Below are positions 47,612 to 56,725 of a DNA stretch of 64,000 bases, one piece after another. A program made the position numbers and the translations under genes. Origin of the DNA: CAVTWH01 sp963794685 (lineage in GTDB: Bacteria; Actinomycetota; Actinomycetes; Mycobacteriales; Micromonosporaceae). The notes beneath the pieces are model-generated. The model was given only the letters and a program-made list of their open reading frames with translations, ran no database searches and was not told the DNA's origin. The stretch spans positions 930,001 to 994,000 of the forward strand of contig CAWCFK010000004.1 of assembly GCA_963794685.1 (NCBI GenBank), written 5' to 3'. How positions within the stretch are numbered: the stretch's first letter is position 1; each line of letters opens with the position of its first letter.

Positions 47612-49324
47612 GTGCCTCCCGCCCGACGCCTGCGCGCGCGTACCCCCGTCGCCCTGTTCACCGCCGTTGCCGCGGTCGCCGCGCTGGCGCTCGCCGGCTG
47701 CGAGGCCGCACCGGACGCGCACCCGTCGGGCTCCGCAGCGACCGGCGGCGACCCGGCGACGCGGGCCGCCCAGATCGCCGCCAAGCTCACCGACGCGCAG
47801 CTGGTCGGGCAGGTCCTGATGCCCTACGCCTACGGCAACGACGCCACCAACGTCTCGGCCGGCTCGAAGGCCGGCAACCAGCAGCTCGGCGGGGTGGACA
47901 CGCCGGCCCAACTGATCGCCAAGTACCAGTTGGGCGGCCTGATCCTGGTCGCCTTCTCCGCCGACGACCCGACCGGCGACACCAACCCGACCACGAACAT
48001 GGAGAACCCGGCCCAGGTCCGGGCGCTCACCGGTGGGCTGCAGGCGGCGGCCGGGAAGCTGGCTGCCGGGGTACCGCTGCTGGTCGGCACCGACCAGGAG
48101 TACGGCGTGGTGACCCGGCTCAAGTCGGGCGTCGTGCAGCTGCCGTCGGCGCTCGCGCTCGGCGCCGGCGGCAACCCCGAGCTGACCCGGGCGGCCTGGG
48201 CGGCGGCCGGCGCCGACCTGGCCGCCGTCGGCATCAACGTCGACTTCGCGCCGGACGCCGACGTGCTCGCCCCCGGCGGTACCGGCGCGATCGGCTCACG
48301 CTCCTTCGGCCAGCGCCCCGCCGACGTCGCGGCTCAGGTAGCAGCGTCGGTCATCGGCCTGCGTAGTGCCGGCGTGGCGGCCACTCTCAAGCACTTCCCG
48401 GGCCACGGGCACACCCAGACCGACAGCCACAGCGCGCTGCCCCTGCTCACCCAGAGCCTCGAAGAGCTGCGCAGCGGCGACCTCCCGCCGTTCACGGCCG
48501 GCATCGGCGCCGGCGCGCAGCTGGTGATGTCGGGCCACCTCGACGTACAGGCCATCGATCCGGGCGTACCCGCGTCGTTCTCCTCAAAGGTCCTCATCGA
48601 CGTGCTCCGCAAGCAACTCAACTTCACCGGCGTAGTGGTCACCGACGCCCTCAACATGGCCCCTGCCGAGCGCTACCCAGCCGGCGAGGCGGCCTGGCGC
48701 GCCCTGGTAGCCGGCAACGACCTGCTACTCATGCCCCCCGACCTGGCAGCCGCACAAAAGGGCCTACTGGACGCCCTGAAGTCCGGCGACCTCCCCCGCC
48801 CCCGCCTGATCGAAGCGGTAACCCGGGTCCTGACCCTGAAACTCACCCTGGCAAAGGGCCCGAAGCCCGCCGACGTCACCACGGTAGGCAACCCAACCGC
48901 CCAACAGGCAGCCCAAGCCGCAGCAGCCGCCGCAGTCACCATCCTCCGCGGCAAGTGCACATCAAGCCCCCTGGTCACCGGCTCAGTGCGCGTCACCGCC
49001 TCCGGTGGCCGCGAGCAGGCAGTCCAATGGCTCACCGAAGCACTGAAGAACAACGGAGTGACGGTCAAACAAACAGGCGGCACGGAAATACATCTGGTCG
49101 GCTACGGCGACACCCAATCCGACCTCGCCACCACAGCCCGGGTCACCGTAGCCATGGACACCCCCTACATCCTGACCAAAGCAACCTCCGCCATCCGCCT
49201 GGCCACCTACTCCTCCTCCCAGCCCTCGATGCAGGCCCTGGCTGCAGTACTAGCCGGCAAAGCCAAGCCCACCGGCCGCTCCCCGGTAGACGTCCAGGGC
49301 CTACCCAAGACCACCTGCACGTAG
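47612..49324 (+). CDS. Lipoprotein GH3 beta-N-acetylhexosaminidase-like enzyme (NagZ type)
   Basis: A 570-residue lipid-anchored GH3 glycosidase, intact. The signal peptide ends in the lipobox ALAGC. The TIM barrel shows KYQLGGLILVAF, then VPLLVGTDQEYGVV with the substrate-binding Asp, the diagnostic ATLKHFPGHGHTQTDSHSAL block (KHFPGHG plus the DSH catalytic loop) and FTGVVVTDALNMAPA, where VTDAL matches the GH3 nucleophile region. A C-terminal alpha/beta domain of about 190 residues follows. NagZ-type enzymes cut GlcNAc-anhydroMurNAc during peptidoglycan recycling. The last third uses clearly different codons (see findings). GTG start with caggga ahead. Confidence 0.9.
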   Translation: MPPARRLRARTPVALFTAVAAVAALALAGCEAAPDAHPSGSAATGGDPATRAAQIAAKLTDAQLVGQVLMPYAYGNDATNVSAGSKAGNQQLGGVDTPAQLIAKYQLGGLILVAFSADDPTGDTNPTTNMENPAQVRALTGGLQAAAGKLAAGVPLLVGTDQEYGVVTRLKSGVVQLPSALALGAGGNPELTRAAWAAAGADLAAVGINVDFAPDADVLAPGGTGAIGSRSFGQRPADVAAQVAASVIGLRSAGVAATLKHFPGHGHTQTDSHSALPLLTQSLEELRSGDLPPFTAGIGAGAQLVMSGHLDVQAIDPGVPASFSSKVLIDVLRKQLNFTGVVVTDALNMAPAERYPAGEAAWRALVAGNDLLLMPPDLAAAQKGLLDALKSGDLPRPRLIEAVTRVLTLKLTLAKGPKPADVTTVGNPTAQQAAQAAAAAAVTILRGKCTSSPLVTGSVRVTASGGREQAVQWLTEALKNNGVTVKQTGGTEIHLVGYGDTQSDLATTARVTVAMDTPYILTKATSAIRLATYSSSQPSMQALAAVLAGKAKPTGRSPVDVQGLPKTTCT

Positions 49325-49370
49325 AACCCACCGACAATGCGCGACCTGCGGTCAAAAGCGCGCAACGAAG

Positions 49371-49438
49371 CCGGGGCGGGTGGGTGCCCACGCAGGGATC
49401 AAGCCTGACCGCCCGGAGTGGGCACCCACCCGCCCCGG
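49371..49438. terminator. Perfect 20-bp inverted repeat between convergent genes
   Basis: The arm at 49371-49390 (ccggggcgggtgggtgccca) and the arm at 49419-49438 are exact reverse complements, with a 28-base loop. It lies between the GH3 gene and the carboxyltransferase gene, which converge, so it can act as a bidirectional terminator. Confidence 0.75.
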
Positions 49439-49509
49439 CCCACGGCCCGCAGCCGACATACAGAACCGGCCCCGACCAACAGGCCGGGGCCGATCATGAA
49501 AGACCAGAA

Positions 49510-50922
49510 CTACAGGGGGATGTTGCCGTGTGCCCCACGAGCCGCCGGAGCACCCGCCAGCGCCTCGGCGATCCGCCGCCGCGTGTCCGCAGTCTTGATG
49601 ACCTCGTCAACGACGCCGATCTCCAGCGCCCGCTGCACCCCACCGGCCACCCGGGTCTGGTCCTCGACGAGCTGCAGCCGCAACGCCTCCCGCTCCTCCG
49701 GCTGCGCGGCGGCCAACTTCTTGCGGTGCAACACATTCACCGCCGCGGACGCGCCCATCACCGCGATCTCCGCGTTCGGCCAGGCGAACACGGCGGTCGC
49801 GCCCAGCGAGCGGGAGTTCATCGCGATGTACGCGCCGCCGTAGGCCTTCCGGGTGACCAGGGTGACCCGGGGCACCACGGCCTCGGCGAAGGCGTGCAGC
49901 AGTTTCGCGCCGCGGCGTACCACGCCCTCCCACTCCTGGCCGACGCCGGGCAGGTAGCCCGGCACGTCCACCAGCACGACCAGCGGGACGCCGAGCGAGT
50001 CGCACATCCGCACGAAGCGGGCCGCCTTCTCCGCCGACGCGGCGTCCAGGCAACCGCCCAGGCGCAGCGGGTTGTTGGCGATGACGCCGACCGTCCGACC
50101 GGCGAACCGGCCGAGCATGGTGACCACGTTCGGCGCCCACTTGGCGTGCAGTTCCACACCCGGGGCATCGAGCAGCGCCTTGACCACCGGCTTCACGTCG
50201 TAGGCACGGCTCGCCTCGGGCGGCATCAGCGACGCGAGGTCCACGCCGTCGGCGACGTCGGCCGGTGAGAGCCGGCCCTGGCGGCCCAGCAGCGCGGCGA
50301 GCTTGCGGGCCTCGGCCAGCGCGCTCGCCTCGTCCCTGGTGGTCACGTGCACCACGCCGGAGCGCCGGCCGTGCGGCTCGGGGCCGCCGAGGCGCTCCAT
50401 GTCCACCTGCTCGCCGGTGACGCTGCGGACCACTTCGGGCCCGGTCACGAAGATCCGGCCGGCGTTGCTCATGATGACGATGTCGGTGAGCGCCGGGCCG
50501 TACGCGCCGCCGCCGGCCGCCGGGCCGAGCACCACGGAGATCTGCGGTACCCGACCGGAGGCGCGCACCATCGCCGCGAAGACCTGGCCCACCCCGTCGA
50601 GGGCGACCACGCCTTCGGGCAGCCGGGCGCCGCCGGAGTGCCACATCCCGAGCACCGGGATCCGCTCGCGGACCGCCGCGTCGATCGCGTCCACGATGTG
50701 CTGGCAGCCCTCGATGCCCATTGCGCCACCCATCCTGGTGGCGTCGGTGACGTACGCGATCGCCGGCGTGCCGTCGATCTCGCCGCGCCCGTAGAGCACG
50801 CCGGAGTCGTCCCGGGGGATCGACAACCGCAGGCTGCCCTGGTCGAACAGGGCGCGCAACCGTACTTCGGGGTCGCGGTGATCGACCGCGGACGGATCCT
50901 CGGTCACCGGCGCTGTGGTCAT
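49510..50922 (-). CDS. accD: Acyl-CoA carboxylase, carboxyltransferase (beta) subunit
   Basis: A 470-residue carboxyltransferase of the propionyl/acetyl-CoA carboxylase type, intact. It transfers CO2 from carboxybiotin to acetyl- or propionyl-CoA, making malonyl-CoA for the fab genes next to it. The first crotonase-like half has MGIEGCQHIVDAIDAAVRER and an oxyanion GGARLPEGVVALDGVGQVFA. The second has VIANNPLRLGGCLDAASAEKAARF, then LPGVGQEWEGVVRRGAKLLH and YGGAYIAMNSRSLGATAVFA. It is somewhat shorter than the usual 510-530 residues at its N terminus. ATG start with ggagg five bases ahead; 35 bases downstream of fabF in the same direction, so probably in the fab operon. Confidence 0.9.
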   Translation of the reverse strand: MTTAPVTEDPSAVDHRDPEVRLRALFDQGSLRLSIPRDDSGVLYGRGEIDGTPAIAYVTDATRMGGAMGIEGCQHIVDAIDAAVRERIPVLGMWHSGGARLPEGVVALDGVGQVFAAMVRASGRVPQISVVLGPAAGGGAYGPALTDIVIMSNAGRIFVTGPEVVRSVTGEQVDMERLGGPEPHGRRSGVVHVTTRDEASALAEARKLAALLGRQGRLSPADVADGVDLASLMPPEASRAYDVKPVVKALLDAPGVELHAKWAPNVVTMLGRFAGRTVGVIANNPLRLGGCLDAASAEKAARFVRMCDSLGVPLVVLVDVPGYLPGVGQEWEGVVRRGAKLLHAFAEAVVPRVTLVTRKAYGGAYIAMNSRSLGATAVFAWPNAEIAVMGASAAVNVLHRKKLAAAQPEEREALRLQLVEDQTRVAGGVQRALEIGVVDEVIKTADTRRRIAEALAGAPAARGAHGNIPL

Positions 50923-50957
50923 CGACTACCTCCGTGATGCGGTAATGACAGGGCGGG

Positions 50958-52184
50958 TCAGGCGCGGGTGAACGCGAGAACCGCGTTGTGGCCGCCGAAA
51001 CCGAACGAGTTGTTCAGCGCCGCCGGGACCTCCATGTAGCGCGCCTTGTTGGCGGCCACATCCAGGTCGAGCCCGTCATCAGGGTCGTCCAGGTTGATAG
51101 TGGGAGGCACTATGCCGTGGTAGATCGCCAGTATGGTGGCGATGGACTCGACCGCTCCGGCCGCGCCGAGCAGGTGCCCGGTCATCGACTTGGTGGAGGT
51201 CACCACCGGGTGGCTACCGATCGCCTTGCGCAGGGTCACGATCTCCGCCATGTCGCCGACCGGGGTCGAGGTGGCATGGGCGTTGACGTGCACGATGTCC
51301 TCCGGCGAGAGGCCGGCGTCGCGGAGCGCGGCCCGGATGGCCCGGATCTGCCCGCGCCCCTCCGGGTCCGGCTGGACGATGTCGAAGCCGTCCGAGGTGA
51401 TCCCGGAGCCGGCCAGCCGGGCGTAGACCCGCGCGCCGCGGGCGGCCGCATGGTCGGCACGTTCCAGCACGATCACGCCGGACCCCTCGCCCAGCACGAA
51501 GCCGTCCCGGCCCTTGTCGAACGGGCGGGAGGCATGCTCCGGGTCGTCGTTGCGGACGGACATCGCCCGCATCGCGGCGAACCCGGCGATCGGCAGTGGG
51601 TGGACGACCGCCTCGGTGCCGCCGGCGAGCACCACGTCGGCCCGGCCGGATCGGATGATGTCCAGCCCGAGCGCGATCGCCTCCGCACCGGTCGCGCAGG
51701 CGCTGGCCGGCGAGTGCACGCCCGCCTGTGCGCCCAACTCCAGGCCGACCCAGGCGGCCGGCCCGTTCGGCATGAGCATGGGCACCGTGTGCGGGCTGAC
51801 CCGGCGCGGCCCGGAGGCCTCCAGGATGTCGTCCTGGGCGAGCAGGGTCTGCGCGCCGCCGATGCCGGAGCCGATGGCGACCGCGAGCCGCTCCGGGTCC
51901 AGGCCGGTGCCGGCCAGTCCGGAATCGGCCCAGGCCTGGCCCGCGGCGATCAGCGCGACCGCCTCGGAACGGTCCAGGCGGCGCATCTTGACCCGGTCGA
52001 TGACCTCCGACGGGTCGACGGCCAGTTGGGCGGCGATGCGCACGGGTAGCTGCGCCGCCCAATCCTGGGTGAGCGCGCCCACTCCGGATCGGCCGGCGAC
52101 CATTGCGTCCCAGGTCGACGCCACGTCCCCGCCGAGCGGGGAGGTGACGCCGAGTCCGGTGACGACGACGTCGGGTCGACTCAT
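50958..52184 (-). CDS. fabF: 3-oxoacyl-ACP synthase II (KAS II)
   Basis: Condensing enzyme that elongates acyl-ACP with malonyl-ACP. The 408-residue protein has the catalytic triad in place: Cys in SPASACATGAEAIALGLD, His in VNAHATSTPVGDMAEI and His in TKSMTGHLLGAAGAVESIA. The C-terminal NNSFGFGGHNAVLAF glycine loop is also present. It starts one base after the acyl-carrier-protein gene and is followed by accD. All parts are intact. Confidence 0.96.
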   Translation of the reverse strand: MSRPDVVVTGLGVTSPLGGDVASTWDAMVAGRSGVGALTQDWAAQLPVRIAAQLAVDPSEVIDRVKMRRLDRSEAVALIAAGQAWADSGLAGTGLDPERLAVAIGSGIGGAQTLLAQDDILEASGPRRVSPHTVPMLMPNGPAAWVGLELGAQAGVHSPASACATGAEAIALGLDIIRSGRADVVLAGGTEAVVHPLPIAGFAAMRAMSVRNDDPEHASRPFDKGRDGFVLGEGSGVIVLERADHAAARGARVYARLAGSGITSDGFDIVQPDPEGRGQIRAIRAALRDAGLSPEDIVHVNAHATSTPVGDMAEIVTLRKAIGSHPVVTSTKSMTGHLLGAAGAVESIATILAIYHGIVPPTINLDDPDDGLDLDVAANKARYMEVPAALNNSFGFGGHNAVLAFTRA

Positions 52185-52185
52185 C

Positions 52186-52431
52186 TCAGGCGGCGGCCTT
52201 CTGGATGTAGGAGACTGCGTCGCCGACCGTCTTGAGGTTCTGTACCTCGTCGTCCGGGATCTTGACGCCGAACTTCTCCTCGGCGGCCACCACGACCTCG
52301 ACCATCGACAGTGAGTCGACGTCCAGGTCATCGGTGAACGACTTCTCCTCGGCGACGTCGCCCGGGTTCACCCCGGCAACCTCTTCCAGGATCTCGGCAA
52401 GGCCGGCGGTGATCTCGTCGCGGGTCGTCAT
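52186..52431 (-). CDS. acpP: Acyl carrier protein
   Basis: An 81-residue acidic carrier protein with the phosphopantetheine attachment Ser in DLDVDSLSMVEVVVAAEEKF, flanked by EEKSFTDDL and the usual helix KFGVKIPDDEVQNLKTVGDA. It is the second-last fab gene, between fabH (53 bases upstream) and fabF (one base downstream). ATG start. Confidence 0.96.
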   Translation of the reverse strand: MTTRDEITAGLAEILEEVAGVNPGDVAEEKSFTDDLDVDSLSMVEVVVAAEEKFGVKIPDDEVQNLKTVGDAVSYIQKAAA

Positions 52432-52484
52432 GTGGCTGGTGTCCTTCCAGAGTTGGGATGGAGCGGTCGGGCAGGCGCTGTCCG

Positions 52485-53459
52485 TTAAGGGCAGCGGACT
52501 ACCTGCCCGGCGTAGGTGAGGCCGCCGCCGAAGCCGAACAGCAGGACCGGCGCCCCGGACGGGATCGCCCCCTGCTCCACCAGCTTCGACATGGCCAGCG
52601 GCACGCTGGCCGCGGAGGTGTTGCCGGATTCGATGATGTCCTTGGCGACCACCGTGTCCTCGCCGAGCTTCAGCTTGCGGGCCAGCGGCTCGATGATGCG
52701 CAGGTTGGCCTGGTGCGGGATGAACGCGGCCAGTTCGTCGGGGGCGACGCCGGCTGCCTGGCAGGCGCGCAGGGCCAGGTCGGGCAGGGCGAAGGTGGCC
52801 CAGCGGAAGACCGCCTGACCGGCCTGCACGATGTAGGGCCGCCAGCCCTCGATGGTCAGCACGTCGCCGCGCTCCGGGGCGGAGCCCCAGACCACCGGGC
52901 CGATGCCGGGCTCCTCGCCGTCGGCTACCGGGGACACCACGGCCGCGCCGGCGCCGTCGCCGAAGAGGATGCAGGAGGTGCGGTCCGACCAGTCGGTGAA
53001 GTCGGTGAGCTTCTCGGCGCCGATCACGATGGCGTTGCGTGCCGCGCCGGCCCGGATCGCGTGGTCCACGGTGGCCAGCGCGTACTCGTAGCCGGAGCAG
53101 GCGGTGTTCAGGTCGTACGCGGCGGGGGCGGTGATGCCCAGCTTCGCGGCGACCCGGGTGGCGACGTTGGGGCAGCGGTCCACCGAGGAGCAGGTCGCCA
53201 CGGCCACCAGGTCGATGTCGGCGGCGGCCAGCCCGGAGGCGGCCAGCGCCTTGCCGGCGGCGGCGGTGGCCATGTCGGCGACCGTCTCGGTGTCGGCGAC
53301 CCGTCGGGTGACGATGCCGACCCGGTCGCGGATCCACTCGTCGCTGGTGTCGACGATCTGGGCGAGGTCTTCGTTGGTGAGTACGCGGGCCGGCTGGTAG
53401 TGGCCGACAGCAACGATCTTGGAGCCGGGGGTGATGATCCTGGAGCCGAGGGCGGCCAT
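52485..53459 (-). CDS. fabH: 3-oxoacyl-ACP synthase III (KAS III)
   Basis: Starts fatty-acid synthesis by condensing acyl-CoA with malonyl-ACP; in actinomycetes branched starters are favoured. The 324-residue protein has the Cys-His-Asn triad: Cys in LNTACSGYEYALATVDHA, His in AAFIPHQANLRIIEPLAR and Asn in ESGNTSAASVPLAMSKL. The C-terminal LLFGFGGGLTYAGQVVR is typical. It begins one base after the fabD stop. Confidence 0.96.
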   Translation of the reverse strand: MAALGSRIITPGSKIVAVGHYQPARVLTNEDLAQIVDTSDEWIRDRVGIVTRRVADTETVADMATAAAGKALAASGLAAADIDLVAVATCSSVDRCPNVATRVAAKLGITAPAAYDLNTACSGYEYALATVDHAIRAGAARNAIVIGAEKLTDFTDWSDRTSCILFGDGAGAAVVSPVADGEEPGIGPVVWGSAPERGDVLTIEGWRPYIVQAGQAVFRWATFALPDLALRACQAAGVAPDELAAFIPHQANLRIIEPLARKLKLGEDTVVAKDIIESGNTSAASVPLAMSKLVEQGAIPSGAPVLLFGFGGGLTYAGQVVRCP

Positions 53460-53460
53460 G

Positions 53461-54621
53461 TCAGACGTGTCCTCCGATACGCGCGAGCGGTTGGCCCGGG
53501 GCGACCGGGTCGTCGTGGTGAGCCAGCCACTCGGTGAGCATGCCGGCGCCGTGGGCGGTCACTTCGACCGGGCCCTGGCGGGTGGTGATGTGCCCGATGA
53601 CCTGGCCGGTGCTCAGATCGGCGCCCTCGTCGAGGCCCTGCGTTGGGATGAAGTTGCCGGCGCTGCCGGCCACCACCACCCGGAACTGCAGCTCCGGCTC
53701 GCCGGTCGGGGCGACGCCGTGCCGGGCGAACAGGTCACGGGCGGCGGCCAGGTCGTCCGGGGTGTTCACGGTGACGATCTCGACCCCCTTGAGGGTGCGC
53801 TTGACCAGCCCGGCGAGGGTACCGGCCGGGGGGAGTTCGACGATCGCGGTCACCCCGGCGTGGGCCAGCGTCTGCATGCACAGGTCCCAGCGCACCGGCG
53901 CGGTGACCTGGCGGACCAGCCGGCTGAGCATGCCCTTGCCGGTGTTGACGGCGGTGCCGTCCAGGTTCGACAGCAGGATCTTGTGCGTGTCCACCGGGGT
54001 GATCCCGGCGGCCACCGCGGCCAGCGCCTGTTCGGCCGGGGCCATGTACGGGGTGTGGAATGCGCCGGCCACCTTCAGCTTGATCACCCGGGCGTTGGCC
54101 GGCGGTTGGGCGATGAACTTGTCCAGCGCCTCCTCGGCGCCGGCCGCGACGATCTGGTTGGCGCCGTTGCGGTTGGCCGGGTAGAGGCCGGCGGCCTCGA
54201 TGGCCGCGAGCACTTCGGCTTCGTCGCCGCCGAGCACGGCGGCCATCCCGGTGGCCTCCAGCGCGCAGGCGGCGGCCATCTCCCGGCCTCGGATGCCGGC
54301 CAGCGTCACCGCGGTCTCCGAGCTGAGCACCCCGCCCAGGGCGGCCGCGCCGAGTTCCCCGACGCTGTGGCCGGCGATCGCGCCCGCGTCGTACATCGGC
54401 AGGTGTTCGGCGGCGAGCAGGGCGGCGGCGACCAGCAGCGGCTGCGTCTTGGCGGTGTCCTTGATCTCCTCGGCGTCAGCCTCGGCGCCGAGGTGGATCA
54501 GGTCGACTCCGGTGAGCGCAGACCACCAGCGCAGCCGGGCCGCCGCGCCGGGCAGTTCGAGCCAGGGCGCGAGGAAGCCGGGCTTCTGGGAGCCTTGGCC
54601 TGGGGCGAGTACAGCGAGCAC
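53461..54621 (-). CDS. fabD: Malonyl-CoA:ACP transacylase with extra C-terminal biotinyl/lipoyl-like domain
   Basis: A 386-residue transacylase that loads malonyl groups onto ACP. Residues 1-310 are normal FabD: LAPGQGSQKPGFLAPW at the start, GHSVGELGAAALGGVL with the active Ser, RGREMAAACA with the conserved Arg, and LKVAGAFHTPYMAPAEQAL with the catalytic His. Residues from about 311 form an extra domain (LQFRVVVAGSAGNF, then GHITTRQGPVEVTAHGAGML and WLAHHDDPVAPGQPLARI) that looks like a biotinyl/lipoyl-carrier fold without the modified Lys. Standard FabD is about 310 residues. GTG start; first gene of the fab operon, after FasR. Confidence 0.92.
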   Translation of the reverse strand: MLAVLAPGQGSQKPGFLAPWLELPGAAARLRWWSALTGVDLIHLGAEADAEEIKDTAKTQPLLVAAALLAAEHLPMYDAGAIAGHSVGELGAAALGGVLSSETAVTLAGIRGREMAAACALEATGMAAVLGGDEAEVLAAIEAAGLYPANRNGANQIVAAGAEEALDKFIAQPPANARVIKLKVAGAFHTPYMAPAEQALAAVAAGITPVDTHKILLSNLDGTAVNTGKGMLSRLVRQVTAPVRWDLCMQTLAHAGVTAIVELPPAGTLAGLVKRTLKGVEIVTVNTPDDLAAARDLFARHGVAPTGEPELQFRVVVAGSAGNFIPTQGLDEGADLSTGQVIGHITTRQGPVEVTAHGAGMLTEWLAHHDDPVAPGQPLARIGGHV

Positions 54622-54740
54622 GTACTCGACTCTGCTGGATAACCACCCCTGCGCGGGCTGTCGCCGCCCACCAAACCCGACGACCAGTTTTGTAGGGATC
54701 CTCTAATGGACGCCTGGCTGCTGACCCCGCCAGCTACCGG

Positions 54741-54781
54741 CTGTGACAGTTGACCCCGAATCCCTGCGACGACTGTCACAG
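54741..54781. promoter_or_regulatory. 10-bp inverted repeat between fasR and fabD
   Basis: The arms ctgtgacagt (54741-54750) and actgtcacag (54772-54781) are perfect, with a 21-base spacer, 27 bases after the fasR stop and 120 bases before the fabD start. It may be an operator (for example for FasR) or a terminator of fasR. Confidence 0.5.
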
Positions 54782-54807
54782 CAGCTCAGTGCCGATGTGC
54801 CGATCTC

Positions 54808-55985
54808 TCAGGTCGGCGTTGTCGGGTCCAGCCGACCCACCGTCAGCGCGACCCGCAGGGCGTACGCCGCGCGCGGGTTGAACGGGGTGAGTCCGGTCAC
54901 GTCCGCGACCTTGCGCAGCCGGTACCGCACCGTGTTCGGGTGCACGAACAGCTCCCGGGCGGCGCTCTCCAGCACCTCCCCGGCGGCGAAGAAGGCGTCC
55001 AGCGTCTCCAGCAGCTCGCCGCCGGCGCGCAGCAGCGAGCCGTAGATGTCCTGGCGCAGCAGCCGGCGGGCGTCCGGGTCGCCGGCCAGCGCGCGCTCCG
55101 GCAGCAGGTCCCGGGCGGCCACCGGGCGTGGCGCGCTCGGCCAGGCGTGCGCCGCCCGGAAGCCGGCCATCGCCGCCCGCGCCGACTCGGTCGCCTCATC
55201 CAGCCGGGGCACCGCCGGCCCGACCACCACCGGCCCGTCACCGAACGCGCTGAGCAACTTCTCGGTCGCGGCAAGCGGGTCCGGCGCGCCGCCGAGCACC
55301 ACCACCAGCCGGTCGCCGTGCACCCCGCCGAGCACGTCCACGCCGACCCGGCGGGCGGCCCGGTAGACGATGTGCACGCACGGCGGCGGCCTCGCCACCG
55401 GGGGACCGGCCGACCGCCACCGCGACCGGCGGGGCAGTCCGTCCAGCCCAGCGCCGCCGCCCGGCTGGCCAGCACGTCCGAGGAGTCGCCGCGCAGCAGG
55501 GCGTCCACCAGCAGCGCCTGCAGCCGCGCGTCCCAGGCGCCCCGGGTCTCGGCGGCCCGCGCGTAGACCCGGGCGGCCGAGAAGGCGACCTCGCGGGAGT
55601 AGGTGAGCACCGCCTCCCGCAGGGCTGCCTCCTCGCCGGGCGCGGCCAGGTGCGGCACCTGCTCCTCGACCACGTCGATGGTCACCTTGATGAGCTGCAC
55701 GGTCTGCAGCAGGTTGAGAGTCCGGGCCAGGGCGCGCGGGGCGGCGTCGAAGATCTCGTCGGACAGCTCCTGGTCGCTGCCGCGCTTGCGCAGCCACTCG
55801 ACCAGCGACCGGACGCCCGCCTGGGCCACCAGCATCACCCAGGCGCGCTGGTCAGCGGGCACCTCCCGGAACCAGGGCAGGTCGTCATCCATCCGGGAGA
55901 CGCTCGCGGTGGCCAGCGCCCCGGCCGAGCGCTCGATCCGGCGCAGGGTGGCGGTGAGGTCGCCGTTACCCGTGCCGTCGGACAT
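54808..55985 (-). CDS. fasR: FasR-type fatty-acid synthesis regulator, PucR/CdaR C-terminal HTH (frameshifts)
   Basis: Transcriptional activator of the downstream fab operon in Streptomyces. The N-terminal helical sensor region has LPWFREVPADQRAWVMLVAQ, SLVEWLR and SREVAFSAARVYARAAETRG. The C-terminal PucR-type helix-turn-helix is FVHPNTVRYRLRKVADVTGL followed by PFNPRAAYALRVALTVGRLD. Two frame changes near 55430 and 55380 disrupt a short middle stretch; the flanking parts match. It stands immediately upstream of fabD on the same strand, as in other actinomycetes, which supports the identification. ATG start at 55985. Confidence 0.88.
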
Positions 55986-56041
55986 GGGTACAGCCTGACA
56001 CAGCAGGTGAGGGCCGCCCGGCGCCGCGGGCCGGCGCGGGA

Positions 56042-56725
56042 TCAGGTCGAGGTGCGTCGCCGGTACCGGCGCCGGCTGAACCGGGCCGCCCCGAACAGCA
56101 CCACCAGCGCACCGACCGAGGTCAGCACGCTGGTCGCCAGGGCCAGCTGCAACTGCGCGCCGAGCGCCTTGACGTCGACTCCGTGCCCGGTGGACTCGTC
56201 AGCGGTGAGCGGCTCCATGCCCGGGTCGGCGACGAGCGCCTCGCCGAGGTCCACGCCGGCGGCGGTGAGCAGGTCGGGCAGCCCGACCGCCACGAAGAAC
56301 CAGGCGTCACTGCTCTTGCCGAGCGGCTGTGCGGCCGGCCGGAAGGCGCGCGGGCCACCGGCCGCCACCGGGTACACGTCGTAGAGCTGTTCGGCGCCGC
56401 CCGCTCCGGCGACGGTGACGGTGAACTTGGGGCCCAGCTTCTGCTGGTCGATCTTCATCGGCGTGCCGGTCGCGCCCTGCATCCAGCCCAACTGCTTGAG
56501 CAGGGCGGCGAACACGTCCGGCCGGGCGTCGGCGGACACGTTGATGGGTTTCGCCAGCGAGTCGCCGGCGATGGTGATGAGGGTCGGACTACTGGCTGCG
56601 GCGGCCGGCTGCGCCCCGATCAGCAGGGCCACCAGTACCGCACCGAGCGCCAGTGCCGCCGCACCGAGCCGGCGGGAGCGCCGCCAGTGTCGGGTGGGTA
56701 CCGGGCGAGGGGTGGCACGCGTCAT
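56042..56725 (-). CDS. Membrane-anchored exported protein of unknown function
   Basis: A 227-residue protein. The signal segment (LGAAALALGAVLVALLIGAQPAAAA) leads to an exterior domain of about 140 residues that starts TLITIAGDSLAKPINVSADA and includes DVFAALLKQLGWMQG and TVTVAGAGGAEQLYDVYPVA. The protein ends in one membrane helix (LQLALATSVLTSVGALVVLF) and a basic tail (FSRRRYRRRTST). This layout resembles small actinobacterial surface proteins of unknown function. ATG start; its upstream region has a short palindrome tctatataga near 56898. Confidence 0.6.
   Translation of the reverse strand: MTRATPRPVPTRHWRRSRRLGAAALALGAVLVALLIGAQPAAAASSPTLITIAGDSLAKPINVSADARPDVFAALLKQLGWMQGATGTPMKIDQQKLGPKFTVTVAGAGGAEQLYDVYPVAAGGPRAFRPAAQPLGKSSDAWFFVAVGLPDLLTAAGVDLGEALVADPGMEPLTADESTGHGVDVKALGAQLQLALATSVLTSVGALVVLFGAARFSRRRYRRRTST

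Noticed and set aside
49371..49438. Terminal inverted repeats of a small mobile element
   Set aside because: The arms are only 28 bases apart, have no target duplication, and lie between convergent genes, so a terminator explains them.
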